Shown here: piece after piece, positions 13,524 through 13,851 of the stretch
How positions within the stretch are numbered: position 1 is the first letter of the stretch
Layout of the letters: each line of letters opens with the position of its first letter
Source of the DNA: an uncultured Selenomonadaceae bacterium
GTDB taxonomy: Bacteria; Bacillota; Negativicutes; Selenomonadales; Selenomonadaceae
Assembly: GCA_945637225.1 (NCBI GenBank)
Contig: CALZDE010000033.1
Coordinates: forward strand, 1 to 13,851
DNA length: 13,851 nt
Direction: 5' to 3'
Notes under the pieces: model-generated
What the model saw: only the letters and a program-made list of their open reading frames with translations
The model's database searches: none
Told to the model about the DNA's origin: nothing
Translations under genes and position numbers: made by a program

Positions 13524-13613
13524 AAGGTAAATCCCCCCAATAAAAGGATATTCCCCTATATCCTAACTCTCTCATAAAACCCTGCCTGCCGTCCCCTCGG
13601 CAGGATTTTTTTT
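13524..13613 (+). ncRNA. Candidate C-rich regulatory small RNA (~90 nt)
   Basis: This plus-strand segment has no open frame on its own strand yet ends in a strong intrinsic terminator with eight T residues (13606-13613). Reading 5' to 3': a single-stranded AAATCCCCCCAAT (13529-13541); hairpin 1, AGGATAT/ATATCCT (13545-13564) with loop TCCCCT; an A/C/T linker; hairpin 2, the terminator CCTGCCG/CGGCAGG (13585-13604), whose loop is again TCCCCT. Identical C-rich loops plus a C-rich single strand are the hallmark of small RNAs that pair with purine-rich Shine-Dalgarno sequences (as in RsaE/RoxS-type RNAs), and a long U tail fits Hfq binding. Its exact 5' end and expression are inferred. The alternative is a short antisense RNA to the minus-strand small ORF. 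Confidence 0.5.
13585..13613 (+). terminator. Orphan plus-strand terminator (3' end of the candidate sRNA)
   Basis: Perfect 7-bp stem CCTGCCG (13585-13591) with CGGCAGG (13598-13604), loop TCCCCT, then A and T8. The nearest plus-strand gene upstream, tRNA-Pro, already has its own terminator 740 bases earlier, so this one must end an otherwise unannotated plus-strand transcript. There is no T run on the other strand. Confidence 0.85.
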
Positions 13614-13628
13614 GCATATGAGGATAAG

Positions 13629-13669
13629 AAAAAAGCACTCTGATGGCGATACGCTGTTTCAGAATGCTT
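13629..13669 (-). terminator. Terminator of the yafQ-like gene
   Basis: On the minus strand, AAGCATTCTGA (complement of 13659-13669) pairs with TCAGAGTGCTT (complement of 13633-13643) with one wobble. The 15-base loop has an inner GCG/CGC, and a T run follows. It lies 17 bases after the toxin stop codon. Confidence 0.85.
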
Positions 13670-13685
13670 CTTAATTTAGTTGAGT

Positions 13686-13851
13686 TTAGAATAAGTCAGA
13701 ATGTGTTCCAGTACGCATTAAGGAAAGAATCAAATTACCATTATCAATTTTGTATATCAAAAGCCAGTCAGGTTCAATGTGGCACTCACGATAGCCTGTC
13801 CAATCACCCTTCAAGGAATGGTCCTTGTTTTTAGCTGGAAGTTCTTCACCC
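13686..13851 (-). CDS. yafQ: YafQ-family mRNA interferase toxin, 3' part
   Basis: The last 54 residues of a RelE/ParE-superfamily toxin of the YafQ type, a ribosome-dependent endoribonuclease held inactive by a co-encoded DinJ-like antitoxin. The 5' part runs off the window edge. The visible sequence (GEELPAKNKDHSLKGDW, then YRECHIEPDWLLIYKI, ending MRTGTHSDLF) keeps every residue matching the YafQ active site: DHSL and ECH histidines, the PDW Asp-Trp, the THSDLF histidine and the terminal Phe (E. coli H50, H63, D67, W68, H87, F91). The toxin end is therefore intact and not a decayed remnant. The antitoxin gene, normally just upstream, would lie outside the window. The gene has its own terminator. 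Confidence 0.92.
   Translation of the reverse strand, partial: GEELPAKNKDHSLKGDWTGYRECHIEPDWLLIYKIDNGNLILSLMRTGTHSDLF

Noticed and set aside
13545..13604. AGGGGA loops on the minus strand as CsrA/Rsm binding sites
   Set aside because: The only terminator polarity here is plus-strand and no minus-strand transcript is supported, so the C-rich plus-strand reading is preferred.
13643..13834. Plus-strand 63-codon frame at the right edge
   Set aside because: It is antisense to the conserved YafQ active-site region and begins inside the toxin's terminator hairpin.
1..13851. CRISPR arrays, transposase genes, prophage genes or long direct repeats
   Set aside because: None seen by reading both strands. 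The only mobile-element hint is the short hairpin element at 7872-7993.

Overview
This window looks like ordinary chromosome of a moderately AT-rich anaerobic Bacillota. Strong AGGAG-type ribosome sites, several TTG/GTG starts and Bacillus-like enzyme versions (a short NagB, a SorC-type regulator, an LCP protein) point there. I lean towards Negativicutes (Selenomonas/Megamonas-like), but that is inference and no rRNA is present. There is no phage, transposase gene or CRISPR array.

Layout. Positions 23-2705 hold the end of an upstream transcription unit and gyrA with its own promoter and terminator. nagB follows and ends at a bidirectional terminator shared with a convergent minus-strand unit: an LCP cell-envelope protein followed by an unrecognised 317-residue coiled-coil protein. 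Next comes a 480-base intergenic region with five perfect DnaA boxes, one near-perfect box and an extremely AT-rich block, i.e. an origin-like architecture. Then come cdd and a YitT-family membrane protein, which are probably one operon. Positions 7811-8166 are non-coding and hold a terminator, a three-hairpin element resembling an IS200/IS605-type end, and a promoter for a SorC/DeoR-like regulator. A 48-residue small ORF follows the regulator. A Bcr/CflA drug-efflux transporter and an M18 aminopeptidase form the next operon. It is followed by a second, paired DnaA-box site, a flavin reductase-like protein and tRNA-Pro(GGG).

The right end is mostly minus-strand: a secreted His-rich glycine-zipper protein and, cut by the window edge, the 3' part of a YafQ-family mRNA interferase. 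Between them lies a plus-strand orphan terminator. It ends what looks like a ~90-nt small RNA with a C-rich single-stranded 5' region and two hairpins that both show the loop UCCCCU. This is a plausible Shine-Dalgarno-targeting regulatory RNA and, with the DnaA-box region, the most interesting item here.

Functionally, the window mixes chromosome maintenance (gyrase, possible origin), amino-sugar and nucleoside salvage (nagB, cdd, possibly the SorC-type regulator), envelope assembly (LCP), export and peptide turnover. No single pathway unites it.
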